The notes: generated by a model not told the origin, from the sequence alone. 62,291 bases of DNA from Actinomadura chibensis NBRC 106107 (GCF_001552135.1 NZ_BCQP01000011.1:1-62291); one strand, 5' to 3'. Positions 51,103 through 60,122 are shown, counted from the first letter of the stretch. Numbers and translations: made by a program.

Positions 51103-51618
51103 CTACGCGCGCTGGACGGCCGCCTCCTCCGCTTCGGCCCTCTCGGCCGCGTCGGCCTCATCGGCGGTGAAGGCGGAGTTGAACGTGAACGCGCGGGGCG
51201 TCGGGCCCTGCGCGCGGAGCAGGGCGAGGCGCTCCAGCGCCTCGTCCACCGTCGGGACGTGCCCGGCCGGGATCCACCACATGACGAGGTGCGCCTCCGC
51301 GTGCCGCCGGAACCACTCGCGCCGCCGCCGCATCGTCTCCAGGTGCGCGCTGCGGTAGACGAAGTCCCACAGCGACTCCGCCGACTCCCACACCGAGAAG
51401 TTGACCACCACGTCGGCGCCCGCGGGCCGCATCCCGGTCGCGTCCGGCCGCCCCTCCTCGACCAGCCGCCACACGAAGCCGGGCGCGGCGTCGGCGAGCG
51501 CGTTCACCGGGTCGAGCAGCGCGACGAAGTCCGCCATGCGCGCGTCGTCCAGCGGGTGGACGAGGGTGGCGACGTTGAACTGGGCCAGGTGCCGTCCGGG
51601 GGCGTTCTGATCGGTCAT
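51103..51618 (-). CDS. DUF3291 family protein
   Basis: A 171-residue protein with a dimeric ferredoxin-like (antibiotic-biosynthesis-monooxygenase-like) pattern: Leu-Ala-Gln-Phe-Asn near residue 11, Asn-Phe-Ser-Val-Trp-Glu-Ser near 73 and Tyr-Arg-Ser-Ala-His near 88. Phe-Arg-Arg-His-Ala-Glu-Ala-His-Leu-Val-Met-Trp-Trp is near 103-115, and an acidic Ala/Glu tail ends it. It starts 32 bp after the stop of a SufR-like regulator gene, so it may be under that regulator. Role unknown; heme- or redox-related chemistry would be a guess. Confidence 0.85.
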   Translation of the reverse strand: MTDQNAPGRHLAQFNVATLVHPLDDARMADFVALLDPVNALADAAPGFVWRLVEEGRPDATGMRPAGADVVVNFSVWESAESLWDFVYRSAHLETMRRRREWFRRHAEAHLVMWWIPAGHVPTVDEALERLALLRAQGPTPRAFTFNSAFTADEADAAERAEAEEAAVQRA

Positions 51619-51650
51619 GGGATCAGCTCACCACGCCGCCTTCTTCTATG

Positions 51651-52325
51651 TCAATCTTCATTGTTTTTAGAATCGGAGGCGGTGCCGGACGGCGCCGCCG
51701 CGACGCAGCACCAGCCGGGCCGCGGGTCCATCCGCACCCGCACCGCCGAACCCTCCGTCAGCCCCTCCAGCAGCGCCAGGTTCATCCCGCACACCAGCGG
51801 CGGGAACATCTCCGCCACCGCGTGGAACGGGCAGTTCCGCATCCGCAGGACGCCCTCACCGTCGTCCACGACCGGCTCGTACCCCCGGGACCTCAAGAGG
51901 TCCGCGAGGTCGTCGAGGCCGCCGCAGGACTCCGCCGGGCCGCGCAGCGCCCGGCCCCGGCGGCGCGCCGCGTCCTGCACCTCCCGGTCCAGGCCCGCCG
52001 CCTCCGCCGCCTCCGCCAGCAGGCCCGCCGCCGTCCGGTAGTCCCGCGCCGGGACCGACACGCCGCGCTCCCCCGCCGCCCGCCGGTACACCTTCGCCGG
52101 ACGGCCCGCCCCCGGCCCCGACCGCCCCGACAGCCGGCGGCTGCCCGCCTCCAGCAGGCCCGCCTCCACCAGCCGGTCCAGATGGAACGCCGCCAGCGTC
52201 CGCGTCACGCCCGCCGCCTCCGCGGCCTCGCCCCGCCCCACCTCGCGGCCCCGCGCCGCCACGAACTCATACAGCCGCCGCCGCACCGGATCCTGCAGCA
52301 GCGCGACCGCCTCGATGTCCTCCAC
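51651..52325 (-). CDS. ArsR-type regulator with Cys-rich C-terminus (SufR-like)
   Basis: A 224-residue regulator. The N-terminal winged helix (residues 1-75; Asp-Pro-Val-Arg-Arg-Arg-Leu-Tyr...Thr-Arg-Thr-Leu-Ala-Ala-Phe-His-Leu) precedes a dimer region. The C-terminal domain has Asn-Cys-Pro-Phe-His, then Val-Cys-Gly-Met-Asn-Leu-Ala-Leu and a Cys-Cys pair near residues 165-208. This layout resembles SufR, whose Cys residues bind an Fe-S cluster. No suf genes are nearby, so it may sense Fe-S status or redox for the DUF3291 gene that follows. An inverted repeat lies at its promoter, and a near copy of one arm lies at its 3' end. Confidence 0.85.
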   Translation of the reverse strand: MEDIEAVALLQDPVRRRLYEFVAARGREVGRGEAAEAAGVTRTLAAFHLDRLVEAGLLEAGSRRLSGRSGPGAGRPAKVYRRAAGERGVSVPARDYRTAAGLLAEAAEAAGLDREVQDAARRRGRALRGPAESCGGLDDLADLLRSRGYEPVVDDGEGVLRMRNCPFHAVAEMFPPLVCGMNLALLEGLTEGSAVRVRMDPRPGWCCVAAAPSGTASDSKNNED

Positions 52326-52332
52326 CCCGCCA

Positions 52333-52362
52333 TTCTAAGAACAACGGAGATCGGAGTTAGAA
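52333..52362. promoter_or_regulatory. Inverted repeat upstream of the SufR-like regulator
   Basis: TTCTAA (52333-52338) and TTAGAA (52357-52362) are perfect complements 18 bp apart, starting 8 bp upstream of the regulator start codon. The left arm belongs to a 13-bp element (ATTCTAAGAACAA) found again with one mismatch, on the other strand, at 51661-51673. Confidence 0.5.
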
Positions 52363-52388
52363 ACGGGCGGCCAGCGGACGCCGGGGAG

Positions 52389-53384
52389 TCAGTGGGCGCC
52401 GAGGAGGTCGACGACGAAGACCAGCGTGTCCGTGCCCTTGATGCCGGACTGCGCCAGCCCCTTCGGCCCGTACCCGAGCGACGGCGGCACCACCAGCAGC
52501 ACCCGGCTCCCCACCCGCTGCCCGACGAGGCCCTGGTCCCAGCCCCTGATCACCTGACCGGTGCCGATCACCACGCCGAACGGATGCCCCGCCGACCAGG
52601 ACGAGTCGAACGCCCTCCCGTCCCGCCAGAAGAACCCGCCGTACTGCAACGCCAGCAACTGACCCTTCCGGACGGGCGGGCCGTCGCCGCGCGTCAGCGT
52701 CCGCACCTGAAGGCGCTTCGGCGGCGCCGCGCGCGGCACCGTCACCCGCGGGGCCACGCCCGCCGGGGCGTCCCCGACCCTCGGCAGCCCCGGATCGTCC
52801 AACGGCGCCTCACGCCTGCCGTGCGGGCCCGACGTCCGCGCGTACACCGCCCGCACGTCCAGGACGTACACCAGCGTGTCCTCCGACCCCACCTGGTGCT
52901 TCGGGTCGCCCTTCTCCCCGAAACCGTCCCGCGGCGGGATCCGCGCCACCACCCGCGACCCCGGACGCGCCCCGTCCAGCGCCCGCGTCAGCCCCGGCAC
53001 CAGCTGCCCCGTCGGGAACGCGCCCGGCTGGCCCTTCGCGTAACTGCTCGCCAGCAGCTTCCGGCCGTCGCCGCTCCACCGGTAACCGACATAGTCGGCC
53101 ACCACCAGGTCGCCCTTCCGCGCCGCCGGGCCCTTCCCCTGGCGCAGCGTCTTCACCGCCAGCGAACCGGACGGCCCGCCCTTCGGGAACCGCACCTCAG
53201 GCAGCTTCCCGAAATCACCGCGCACCGTCACGTCCACGCCGTCCCCGCCCGAACACGCCACGGACGACGCCGCCACCGCCACCACCACCGCGACCAGCGG
53301 CACAACCCGCGCCCGGCGGCTCACAGGACGGCGCGCACGGCGACACACACGGCGGCGCACACGAAGACGCATACGACGACGCAA
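52389..53384 (-). CDS. Double FKBP-type peptidyl-prolyl isomerase lipoprotein
   Basis: A 331-residue secreted foldase. After an unusually Arg-rich leader (about 27 residues) comes a hydrophobic segment and the lipobox Ser-Val-Ala-Cys (Cys44). Two FKBP domains follow: about 85-180 (degenerate) and about 225-328, with Gly-Gln-Val-Ile-Arg-Gly-Trp-Asp-Gln-Gly-Leu and Gly-Ser-Arg-Val-Leu-Leu-Val-Val-Pro-Pro in the second. The start is uncertain: TTG 53384 has GGAGGT 5-6 nt upstream, while ATG 53372 lacks a site. The first domain lacks the Trp of the FKBP pocket (Leu-Thr-Arg-Ala instead), so only the second may be active. It would act in the envelope on exported proteins. Confidence 0.9.
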   Translation of the reverse strand: MRRRMRLRVRRRVCRRARRPVSRRARVVPLVAVVVAVAASSVACSGGDGVDVTVRGDFGKLPEVRFPKGGPSGSLAVKTLRQGKGPAARKGDLVVADYVGYRWSGDGRKLLASSYAKGQPGAFPTGQLVPGLTRALDGARPGSRVVARIPPRDGFGEKGDPKHQVGSEDTLVYVLDVRAVYARTSGPHGRREAPLDDPGLPRVGDAPAGVAPRVTVPRAAPPKRLQVRTLTRGDGPPVRKGQLLALQYGGFFWRDGRAFDSSWSAGHPFGVVIGTGQVIRGWDQGLVGQRVGSRVLLVVPPSLGYGPKGLAQSGIKGTDTLVFVVDLLGAH

Positions 53385-53493
53385 CGGGGACCTCCGGGGG
53401 TGGCTCAGCGCTCCTGGCCGCTCACCCTACCGCCCAGGTGACCCGCCGGTAGCCCCCGCCGCGCGTGTCGCCGCCGCGGCGCTCACACCCCCG

Positions 53494-54852
53494 TCACATC
53501 CCCGCGATCAGCTTGTCGACCCGCTCGTCCACCGAACGGAACGGGTCCTTGCACAGCACCGTCCGCTGCGCCTGGTCGTTCAACTTCAAATGCACCCAGT
53601 CGACCGTGAAATCGCGGCGCTTCTCCTGCGCCTTCCGGATGAACTCGCCCCGCAACCGCGCCCGCGTCGTCTGCGGCGGCACCGACTTCGCCTCGAAGAT
53701 GTCCAGATCCCGCGACACCCGGTCGACCGAACCCCGCTTCTCCAACAGGTAGTACAGCCCCCGGTCACGGTGCACGTCGTGATACGTCAGATCGAGCTGC
53801 GCCACCCGCGGCGACGACAACGGCAGATCGTACTTCCGCCGGTACCGCTCGATCAGCTTGTACTTCGTCACCCAGTCGATCTCACGCGACACCAGGTCCA
53901 GATCGCCCGTCTCCACCGCCCGCAGCGTCCGCTCCCACAGCTCCAGCACCCGCTTCGCCGTCGCGTCCCCGCCGCGCGCGTCCACGAAGTCGCGCGCCTT
54001 CCCGAAGTACTCCTTCTGGATCTCCAGCGAACTCGCCTCCCGGCCGTTCGCCAACCGCACCTTCCGGCGGCCCGTCATGTCATGGCTCACCTCGCGGATC
54101 GCCCGGATCGGGTTCTCCAGCGTCAGATCGCGCATCACCACCCCGGCCTCGATCATCCGCAGCACCAGGTCGGTCGCCCCGACCTTCAGCAGCATCGTCG
54201 TCTCACTCATGTTCGAGTCGCCGACGATCACATGCAGCCGCCGGAACCGCTCCGCGTCCGCGTGCGGCTCGTCCCGCGTGTTGATGATCGGACGCGACCG
54301 CGTCGTCGCCGACGACACGCCCTCCCAGATGTGCTCCGCCCGCTGCGACACGCAGTACACCGCGCCCCGCGGCGTCTGCAGCACCTTCCCCGCACCGCAG
54401 ATGATCTGCCGCGTCACCAGGTACGGGATCAGCACGTCCGCCAGCCGCCCGAACTCCCCGTGCCGCCCCACCAGGTAGTTCTCATGACAGCCGTAGGAGT
54501 TGCCCGCCGAGTCGGTGTTGTTCTTGAACAGGTAGATGTCGCCCGCGATGCCCTCCTCGCGAAGCCGCCGCTCGGCGTCGACCAGCAGACCCTCCAGGAT
54601 CCGCTCCCCCGCCTTGTCATGCGTCACCAGGTCCACGACACTGTCGCACTCCGGCGTCGCGTACTCCGGGTGGCTCCCCACGTCCAGGTAGAGCCGCGCC
54701 CCGTTGCGCAGGAACACATTGCTGCTACGGCCCCACGACACCACCCGCCGGAACAGATAGCGCGCCACCTCGTCCGGTGACAACCGCCGCTGACCGCGGA
54801 AGGTACAGGTGACGCCGTACTCGTTCTCAAGCCCGAAGATGCGCCTGTCCAC
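53494..54852 (-). CDS. pafA: Pup-protein ligase PafA
   Basis: A 452-residue glutamine-synthetase-like ligase that activates the C-terminal Glu of Pup with ATP and joins it to Lys side chains. The N-terminal Gly-Leu-Glu-Asn-Glu-Tyr-Gly carries metal ligands (Glu9). The catalytic Asp is Asp57 in [20 protein letters not shown] near residue 191 is shared with Dop. The start is GTG 54852. A TAGGGT on the minus strand (54859-54864) ends 6 nt upstream, so the mRNA may be leaderless, with its own promoter 155 bp after prcA. Confidence 0.98.
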   Translation of the reverse strand: MDRRIFGLENEYGVTCTFRGQRRLSPDEVARYLFRRVVSWGRSSNVFLRNGARLYLDVGSHPEYATPECDSVVDLVTHDKAGERILEGLLVDAERRLREEGIAGDIYLFKNNTDSAGNSYGCHENYLVGRHGEFGRLADVLIPYLVTRQIICGAGKVLQTPRGAVYCVSQRAEHIWEGVSSATTRSRPIINTRDEPHADAERFRRLHVIVGDSNMSETTMLLKVGATDLVLRMIEAGVVMRDLTLENPIRAIREVSHDMTGRRKVRLANGREASSLEIQKEYFGKARDFVDARGGDATAKRVLELWERTLRAVETGDLDLVSREIDWVTKYKLIERYRRKYDLPLSSPRVAQLDLTYHDVHRDRGLYYLLEKRGSVDRVSRDLDIFEAKSVPPQTTRARLRGEFIRKAQEKRRDFTVDWVHLKLNDQAQRTVLCKDPFRSVDERVDKLIAGM

Positions 54853-55007
54853 ACCCTGACCCTATGCGGCGCGGACCCCACTTGGCAGTCTCTCCACCCG
54901 ACCACTTCCCACGAACCGGACAACCCCCGCACACGCCGCAGGCCCGCCACCGCGGGGCCTTCCACCGGCACCCGCGGCGACGGGCCCGACCCGTCCCGTC
55001 CTTCCCG

Positions 55008-55784
55008 CTACGACTCGCCGTCGTCCGCGGCCGACGCGTCCTCAGCCTCCGCGGCCGCCCCGCCACCGGACGCGCCACCGGACGCGGCGCCGCCGTCCGC
55101 CGCCGACAGCAGCTCGGCGATCCGCGCCGCCGTCAACCGCTTGAACAGCCGATGCTCACGATTGCGGTCCAGGACCGCGACCTCCAGCGACTTCGCCTCC
55201 AGCCGCCGCTCCGCGTCCTGCGCCTCCAACGCCCGGACCGCCGTCCGCAACGCCGCCGCCAGCGACGACCCCTCCCGGTAGCCGTCCTTCAACGACTGCG
55301 CCACCGCCTCGGCCTGCCCGCCCATCGCCACGAAGCCGTGCTCGTCCGACACCGACCCGTCGAACGTCAACCGGTAGATCTGGTCCGTCTCCGCGTCATC
55401 GCCCACCTCCGCGACGACCAGCTCCACCTCGTACGGCTTCGCCGTCTCCGTGAAGATCGTCCCCAGCGACTGCGCGTACACGTTCGCCAGCCCCCGCGCC
55501 GTCACATCACGACGGTCGTACTGGTAGCCGTTGATGTCCGCGTACCGGACGCCCCCCAACCGCAGATTCTCGAACTCGTTGTACTTCCCCACCGCCGCGA
55601 ACGCGATCCGGTCATAGATCTCACTGATCTTGTGCAGCGCCCGCGACGGGTTCTCCGCCACGAACAGGATCCCGTCGTCGTACTGCAGCACGACCACGCT
55701 GCGGCCACGCGCGATCCCCTTGCGCGCGTAGTCCGCCTTGTCCTTCATCTGCTGTTCGGGCGACACGTAGAACGGCATGGACAC
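55008..55784 (-). CDS. prcA: Proteasome alpha subunit PrcA
   Basis: A 258-residue alpha subunit of the 20S core, lacking a catalytic Thr. The N-terminal gate segment [15 protein letters not shown] is typical. A Gly/Ala/Glu/Asp-rich C-terminal tail (about 225-258) is also usual in actinobacteria. GTG 55784 with AAGGGA upstream is chosen; ATG 55778 is possible. It starts 15 bp after prcB. Confidence 0.98.
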   Translation of the reverse strand: MSMPFYVSPEQQMKDKADYARKGIARGRSVVVLQYDDGILFVAENPSRALHKISEIYDRIAFAAVGKYNEFENLRLGGVRYADINGYQYDRRDVTARGLANVYAQSLGTIFTETAKPYEVELVVAEVGDDAETDQIYRLTFDGSVSDEHGFVAMGGQAEAVAQSLKDGYREGSSLAAALRTAVRALEAQDAERRLEAKSLEVAVLDRNREHRLFKRLTAARIAELLSAADGGAASGGASGGGAAAEAEDASAADDGES

Positions 55785-55799
55785 CGATCTGGATCCCTT

Positions 55800-56645
55800 C
55801 TAACGCAGCGGGGCGGTCGGACCGCCCGGCGACTCGTAACGACCATCGACGACGGCCCGCGCCAGCGCGCCCACCTCGTCCTCGCCCAACCGGCGGTACC
55901 CGTCCGACGTCACCGACGCCACCACCGGGAAGATCCCCCGCGTCAGGTCGGGACCGCCCGTCGCCGAATCGTCGTCGGCCGCGTCGTACAACGACTGCAC
56001 GCACACCAGAGCCGCGTCCTCCGCCGACAGGTCCGCCCGGTACAGCTTCTTCAGCGCGCCCCGCGCGAACACCGAACCCGAACCCACCGAGTAGAAGTCC
56101 CGCTCCTCGTACCGGCCGCCCGCCGGATCGTAGGAGAAGATGCGGCCCTCGTCGCGCTCCTCGTCATACCCCGCGAACAGCGGCACCACGGCCAGCCCCT
56201 GCATCGCCATGCCCAGGTTCTGCCGCACCATCGTCGCCAGCCGGTTCGCCTTGCCCTCCACCGACAGCGTCCGGCCCTCGCGCTTCTCGTAATGCTCCAG
56301 CTCCACCTGGAACAACCGGACCATCTCGATCCCGATGCCCGCCGTCCCCGCGATCGCGATCGCCGAGAACTCGTCCGCCCGGAACACCTTCTCGATGTCA
56401 CGCTGCGCGATCACGTTGCCCGCCGTCGCCCGCCGGTCCCCCGCCATCACCACCCCGCCGGGGAAGCTCACGGCGACGATCGTCGTCCCGTGCGGGATCT
56501 CGTCCCCCGCCCGCGACGCCGGGGGCGTCCGCCTGCCGGGCAGCGACTCCGGAGAGTACGCCCCCAGGAACTCCGTGAACGACGACGTGTCCGGGTTCGC
56601 GAACAACCCCGGCAGACGTCCGGTGTGCGAATCGTGGGACGCCAC
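55800..56645 (-). CDS. prcB: Proteasome beta subunit PrcB
   Basis: A 281-residue catalytic subunit made as a precursor. Cleavage after Gly53 would expose Thr54, the N-terminal nucleophile (Gly-Thr-Thr-Ile-Val-Ala-Val). Counting from it, Asp17 and Lys33 of the active site are both present at the right distance. GTG 56645 with AGGGAG 4 nt upstream is chosen over an upstream extension of 15 residues. It lies 151 bp after the endonuclease-VII-type gene and is followed closely by prcA. Confidence 0.97.
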   Translation of the reverse strand: MASHDSHTGRLPGLFANPDTSSFTEFLGAYSPESLPGRRTPPASRAGDEIPHGTTIVAVSFPGGVVMAGDRRATAGNVIAQRDIEKVFRADEFSAIAIAGTAGIGIEMVRLFQVELEHYEKREGRTLSVEGKANRLATMVRQNLGMAMQGLAVVPLFAGYDEERDEGRIFSYDPAGGRYEERDFYSVGSGSVFARGALKKLYRADLSAEDAALVCVQSLYDAADDDSATGGPDLTRGIFPVVASVTSDGYRRLGEDEVGALARAVVDGRYESPGGPTAPLR

Positions 56646-56796
56646 GCGACTCCCTTCCCTCCACCATGGCACCGGCTCCAGCAACCTCACCGGCGCGGAC
56701 GACTACGACCCTACTGTTCAAGGTCGCCCGAGCGCATGCCGCATGATCCTCCGCCGAGTCCGCCCACGGCGAACCCTTCCATCGCCCCGTCCCGCG

Positions 56797-57912
56797 TCAC
56801 CCCGTCCAAGCGGGACCCCCGATCAGGACCCCGAACTCCGGATTCGCCTTGCGGTGCCGCCCGTCCGCCTCCCAGTGGACCGTCCAGCCGCCCGGCGGCA
56901 CGTTCAGCGGATCGATGTCCGGGACGGTGAACGACAACCGCGTCCCGCCGTCCCGCGCCGGGACGGCCTTGACCAGCCCGCCCGTCAGGTAGTCCGCCGC
57001 CCGCCGAAGCGCCACCGGGTCGTCCCGGAGCTGCCCCATGCCCGTGTTGCAGCCGTGGCAGGCGATGCCGCGCACCGCGCCGGTCCTGTGGTCGTGATCG
57101 ACGTGCTCCGCCGGGTGGTCGAAGCAGGCGGCGCAGTAACCGACCTGCATCTTGAGCAGCCACTGCGCGTCCGCGTCGTTGATCCCGTACCTCCGGCGAA
57201 GGTGGTAGTGCCTCGCCGTTCCAGCGGCGGCCGACCTCCTCCGCCAGTCCGGGTCGGAACGCACGCGGTCCGGACCTCCGAGGACCCTGGCCCCGGTCTC
57301 CAGCTCCAGCCGCCGCGCGTGCGAGCCGTCGAGTTCCAGGTACTCCGCGGCGAGGCGGAGTCGCTCCGGGTCGTCCTCGAACTGGCCGAGCGCGCCGTTG
57401 CACCTGAAGCACAGGATCCGCCGGACGAGCCCCGTCATGTGGTCGTGGTCGACGTGCTTCGGCTCGTCCCTGAGGCAGATGACGCAGATCCCGCCCTGCT
57501 CGGCGATCATCTGCTCCACCTCCTCCTCGGTCACCCCGTAGCGGAGCTTGAGGAGGTAGTTGCGCCCGCTCCCATGGTTGCGGTTCTTGGTCTCGACCAT
57601 GGTCTGGTTGTGGCACGGGCGGCAGTAATCGGCGAGGCCCGTCTTGTGTGCACGGTTGCTTCCGAACTCCGAGACCGACTTGATCTCTTTACACCGCGGG
57701 CAGTATTTCATTCCTTCCGGGACGTCCGAGTGCCTCCGATAGGGCCTCGTCCGCTTCCCCAGTTCGGTCTGCTTCTTCCGATATGAGCGGCTGTTCCGGA
57801 GACCGAAGCAGGCCTTGCAGTAGTAAGCCAACCCATCGTTGGAGGACTTGAGCTTCCAGAACTCCGTCTCGGGTTTCTCTTCGCCGCAGTCGCGGCATTT
57901 TTTCGAACGCAT
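56797..57912 (-). CDS. Tandem endonuclease VII-type protein with zinc ribbons
   Basis: A 371-residue protein from ATG 57912. Two N-terminal Cys-x2-Cys...Cys-x2-Cys zinc ribbons (residues about 6-35 and 71-98) precede two copies of the endonuclease VII fold. Each copy has Cys-x2-Cys, then Val-Asp-His-Asp-His-x-Thr-Gly-x-Val-Arg, then Cys-x2-Cys-Asn, then a helix ending in Tyr-Leu (about 117-195 and 240-320). Phage T4 endonuclease VII, the family founder, resolves branched DNA as a dimer; here two catalytic modules sit in one chain. A C-terminal tail of about 50 residues is unique. It lies between pup and prcB in the proteasome operon. From memory, S. coelicolor also has a gene at this place. 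Upstream ATGs at 57939 and 57969 lack ribosome binding sites. Its role in or beside proteolysis is unknown. Confidence 0.85.
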   Translation of the reverse strand: MRSKKCRDCGEEKPETEFWKLKSSNDGLAYYCKACFGLRNSRSYRKKQTELGKRTRPYRRHSDVPEGMKYCPRCKEIKSVSEFGSNRAHKTGLADYCRPCHNQTMVETKNRNHGSGRNYLLKLRYGVTEEEVEQMIAEQGGICVICLRDEPKHVDHDHMTGLVRRILCFRCNGALGQFEDDPERLRLAAEYLELDGSHARRLELETGARVLGGPDRVRSDPDWRRRSAAAGTARHYHLRRRYGINDADAQWLLKMQVGYCAACFDHPAEHVDHDHRTGAVRGIACHGCNTGMGQLRDDPVALRRAADYLTGGLVKAVPARDGGTRLSFTVPDIDPLNVPPGGWTVHWEADGRHRKANPEFGVLIGGPAWTG

Positions 57913-57944
57913 GGGCGAGACCTTAACGGTCTCGCCCATGCGTT
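57906..57944 (-). promoter_or_regulatory. Perfect 17-bp hairpin covering the endonuclease gene start
   Basis: The 17-nt arms are exact complements around a 5-nt loop (GTTAA on the minus strand). The 3' arm contains the chosen ATG (57912), and the putative AAGG ribosome binding site begins in the loop and runs into the arm. The next coding bases are an A-run (Ser-Lys-Lys codons), not a T-run, so a simple terminator is less likely than an element hiding the start or attenuating transcripts from pup. Confidence 0.7.
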
Positions 57945-58024
57945 TGAAGTCTGTTTGAGATTGTGCCAACTATGTCCGGCTATGCCCACGTGATCTGCGG
58001 CTTGACCGAATCGGACAAACCAGG

Positions 58025-58234
58025 TCACTCCCCCCCTTTTTGGACATACGCACGGACGAAGTCTTCTGCGTTCTCTTCCAATACTTCGTCTATTTCGTCC
58101 AGAATTGAGTCCACGTCGTCGGTGAGCTTCTCCTGGCGCTCCTGCACGTCCTCGGTCGTCGTGGCCTCGGTCTCCTCGACCTCTTCCGTGCGCCGAGTGG
58201 TCTGCTTCTGACCGCCGGTGTCCTTCGTGGCCAT
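58025..58234 (-). CDS. pup: Prokaryotic ubiquitin-like protein Pup
   Basis: A 69-residue disordered modifier rich in Glu, Asp, Thr and Gln. The C-terminal half (Asp-Asp-Val-Asp-Ser-Ile-Leu-Asp-Glu-Ile-Asp-Glu-Val-Leu-Glu) is the part that coils onto the Arc/Mpa coiled coil. It ends Gly-Gly-Glu, so Glu69 is encoded directly and no Gln deamidation is needed before ligation. ATG 58234 has GGAGG 7 nt upstream. The 264-bp gap to dop holds a small inverted repeat (GATAGC-CGA-GCTATC, 58440-58454) and probably a promoter. Confidence 0.98.
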   Translation of the reverse strand: MATKDTGGQKQTTRRTEEVEETEATTTEDVQERQEKLTDDVDSILDEIDEVLEENAEDFVRAYVQKGGE

Positions 58235-58498
58235 TCCGTACCTCCGCTCTGCCGGTGCCTCCGACCCTATCTCCGATCTTCGACGGCGAGCGGATCTTGA
58301 GGGTCCGTTTCGCCGCCTCCGCCCGGGGGCCGGGGGCATGCTCGGGTTATCGCCCGCCGACCCGCCACTGAAACGGGCATACCGGTCACGAAACCGAGAC
58401 CTGCTCCGTCTCCGCAGGTCAGCACATCGAAAGGTACTCGATAGCCGAGCTATCCAATGGGTGTGCCCGCAGGCCCCGAGCGCGCGAAGGGGCCCTGG

Positions 58499-60016
58499 TC
58501 AGCTCTGGCCGGTCAGGGTGGCGACGAGGTCGGCGGCCGTCCGGCAGCGGTCCAGGAGGGCGCCCACGTGCTGCCTGGTGCCGCGCAGGGGCTCCAGGGT
58601 GGGGACGCGCTGCAGGGACTCGCGGCCCGGGACGTCGAAGATGACGGAGTCCCAGGACGCGGCGGCGACGGAGTCGGCGTACTGGCGCAGGCAGCGGCCG
58701 CGGAAGTAGGCGCGGGTGTCCTCGGGCGGGTCCTCGACGGCGGACTCGACCTCGGCCTCGCTGACGACGCGGTCGATGCGGCCGCGGTCGACGAGGCGGT
58801 TGTAGAGGCCCTTGTCGGGCCTGATGTCGCTGTACTGGAGGTCGACGAGCTGCAGGCGCGGGTGGGACCAGTCGATGCCGTCGCGGCTGCGGTAGCCCTC
58901 CAGGAGGGCGAGCTTGGCGACCCAGTCGAGTTCGCGGGAGAGCTGCATGGGGTCGTCGCCGAGGCGGTGGAGGACGGACTCCCAGCGGTCGAGGACGTCC
59001 TTGGTCATCTCGTCGACGTCGGCGCCGAAGCGGTCCTCGACGTACTTGCGGGACTGCTCGAGGTATTCCATCTGCAACTGGACGGCGGTCATCTTGCGTC
59101 CGTCGCGGAGGGTGAGCAGGTGCTTGCAGGACGGGTCGTGGGACACGGCGCGGAGGGCGGCGACGGGCATGTCGACGGAGAGGTCGACGGTGAGGAAGCC
59201 GTCTTCGATCATGGCGAGGACGAGGGAGGTGGTGCCGAGCTTGAGGTAGGTGGAGAGCTCGGCCATGTTGGCGTCGCCGATGATGACGTGGAGCCGCCGG
59301 TACTTCTCGGGGTCGGCGTGGGGTTCGTCGCGGGTGTTGATGATGGGGCGTTTGAGGGTGGTCTCCAGGCCGACCTCGACCTCGAAGAAGTCGGCGCGCT
59401 GGCTGATCTGGAAGCCGTCGCCGCGTCCGTCGACGCCGATGCCGACGCGGCCGGCGCCGCAGACGACCTGGCGGGAGACGAAGAAGGGGGTGAGGTGGCG
59501 GACGATGTCGGCGAAGGGGGTCTCGCGGCGCATGAGGTAGTTCTCATGGCAGCCGTAGGAGGCGCCCTTGTTGTCGGTGTTGTTCTTGTAGAGCTGGATG
59601 GGGTGGGTGCCGGGGACCATGGCGGCGCGTTGCGCGGCGTCGGCCATGACGCGTTCTCCGGCCTTGTCCCAGATGACGGCGTCGCGGGGGTTGGTGCATT
59701 CGGGTGCGGAGTATTCGGGGTGGGCGTGGTCGACGTAGAGGCGGGCGCCGTTGGTGAGGATGACGTTGGCGAGGCCGAGGTCTTCGTCGGTGAGCTGGGT
59801 GGGGTCGGCGACCTCGCGGGCGAGGTCGAAGCCGCGGGCGTCGCGGAGGGGGTTCTCCTCCTCGAAGTCCCAGCGCGCTCTGCGGGCGCGCGCGGCGGAC
59901 GCCGCGAGGTAGGCGTTGACGACCTGGGACGAGGTCACCATCGCGTTGGCCCCTGGCTGCCCGGGTACGGAGATGCCGTACTCGGTCTCGATGCCCATCA
60001 CCCGCCGAACACTCAT
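58499..60016 (-). CDS. dop: Depupylase/Pup deamidase Dop
   Basis: A 505-residue PafA homologue that removes Pup from conjugates and, where Pup ends in Gln, deamidates it. Gly-Ile-Glu-Thr-Glu-Tyr-Gly-Ile-Ser lies at the N-terminus, the catalytic Asp is Asp96 in Tyr-Val-Asp-His-Ala-His-Pro-Glu-Tyr, and the Dop-specific loop region (about 37-80, Arg-Trp-Asp-Phe-Glu) is present. Since Pup here ends in Glu, only depupylation should be required. ATG 60016 has a weak site; ATG 59998 is possible. It follows arc after a hairpin. Confidence 0.98.
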   Translation of the reverse strand: MSVRRVMGIETEYGISVPGQPGANAMVTSSQVVNAYLAASAARARRARWDFEEENPLRDARGFDLAREVADPTQLTDEDLGLANVILTNGARLYVDHAHPEYSAPECTNPRDAVIWDKAGERVMADAAQRAAMVPGTHPIQLYKNNTDNKGASYGCHENYLMRRETPFADIVRHLTPFFVSRQVVCGAGRVGIGVDGRGDGFQISQRADFFEVEVGLETTLKRPIINTRDEPHADPEKYRRLHVIIGDANMAELSTYLKLGTTSLVLAMIEDGFLTVDLSVDMPVAALRAVSHDPSCKHLLTLRDGRKMTAVQLQMEYLEQSRKYVEDRFGADVDEMTKDVLDRWESVLHRLGDDPMQLSRELDWVAKLALLEGYRSRDGIDWSHPRLQLVDLQYSDIRPDKGLYNRLVDRGRIDRVVSEAEVESAVEDPPEDTRAYFRGRCLRQYADSVAAASWDSVIFDVPGRESLQRVPTLEPLRGTRQHVGALLDRCRTAADLVATLTGQS

Positions 60017-60094
60017 ATCGTCGAGCCTATCGGGGCGGCGGGGGTGGAGCCACGGGGCCGGGTGTTCGGGGGCGGGTGTCGCGGGCGCGCCGAG

Positions 60095-60122
60095 GCGGCG
60101 GCCCCTGGTCGGGGGCCGCCGC
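60095..60122 (-). terminator. Hairpin after arc/mpa
   Basis: An 11-bp GC-rich stem (GCGGCGGCCCC...) with a 6-nt loop lies 23 bp past the arc stop. It has no T-run, so partial read-through into dop is likely. Confidence 0.55.

Noticed and set aside
51097..51112. GCGCGC-4 nt-GCGCGC hairpin between the DUF3866 and DUF3291 stops
   Set aside because: Only 6 bp of alternating GC and partly coding; too weak to call a terminator.
56797..57912. The endonuclease VII-type gene as a homing endonuclease or mobile element
   Set aside because: No inverted repeats, intron or intein borders, or target duplication are visible, and base composition at most is slightly less GC-rich at the start. Stable residence in the operon is more likely.
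59566..59590. TTGTCGGTG resembling the PafBC/RecA-NDp promoter element
   Set aside because: It lies inside dop coding sequence on the opposite strand (Asp-Asn codons). The expected TA-N3-T hexamer is not at the right distance, so it is probably chance.
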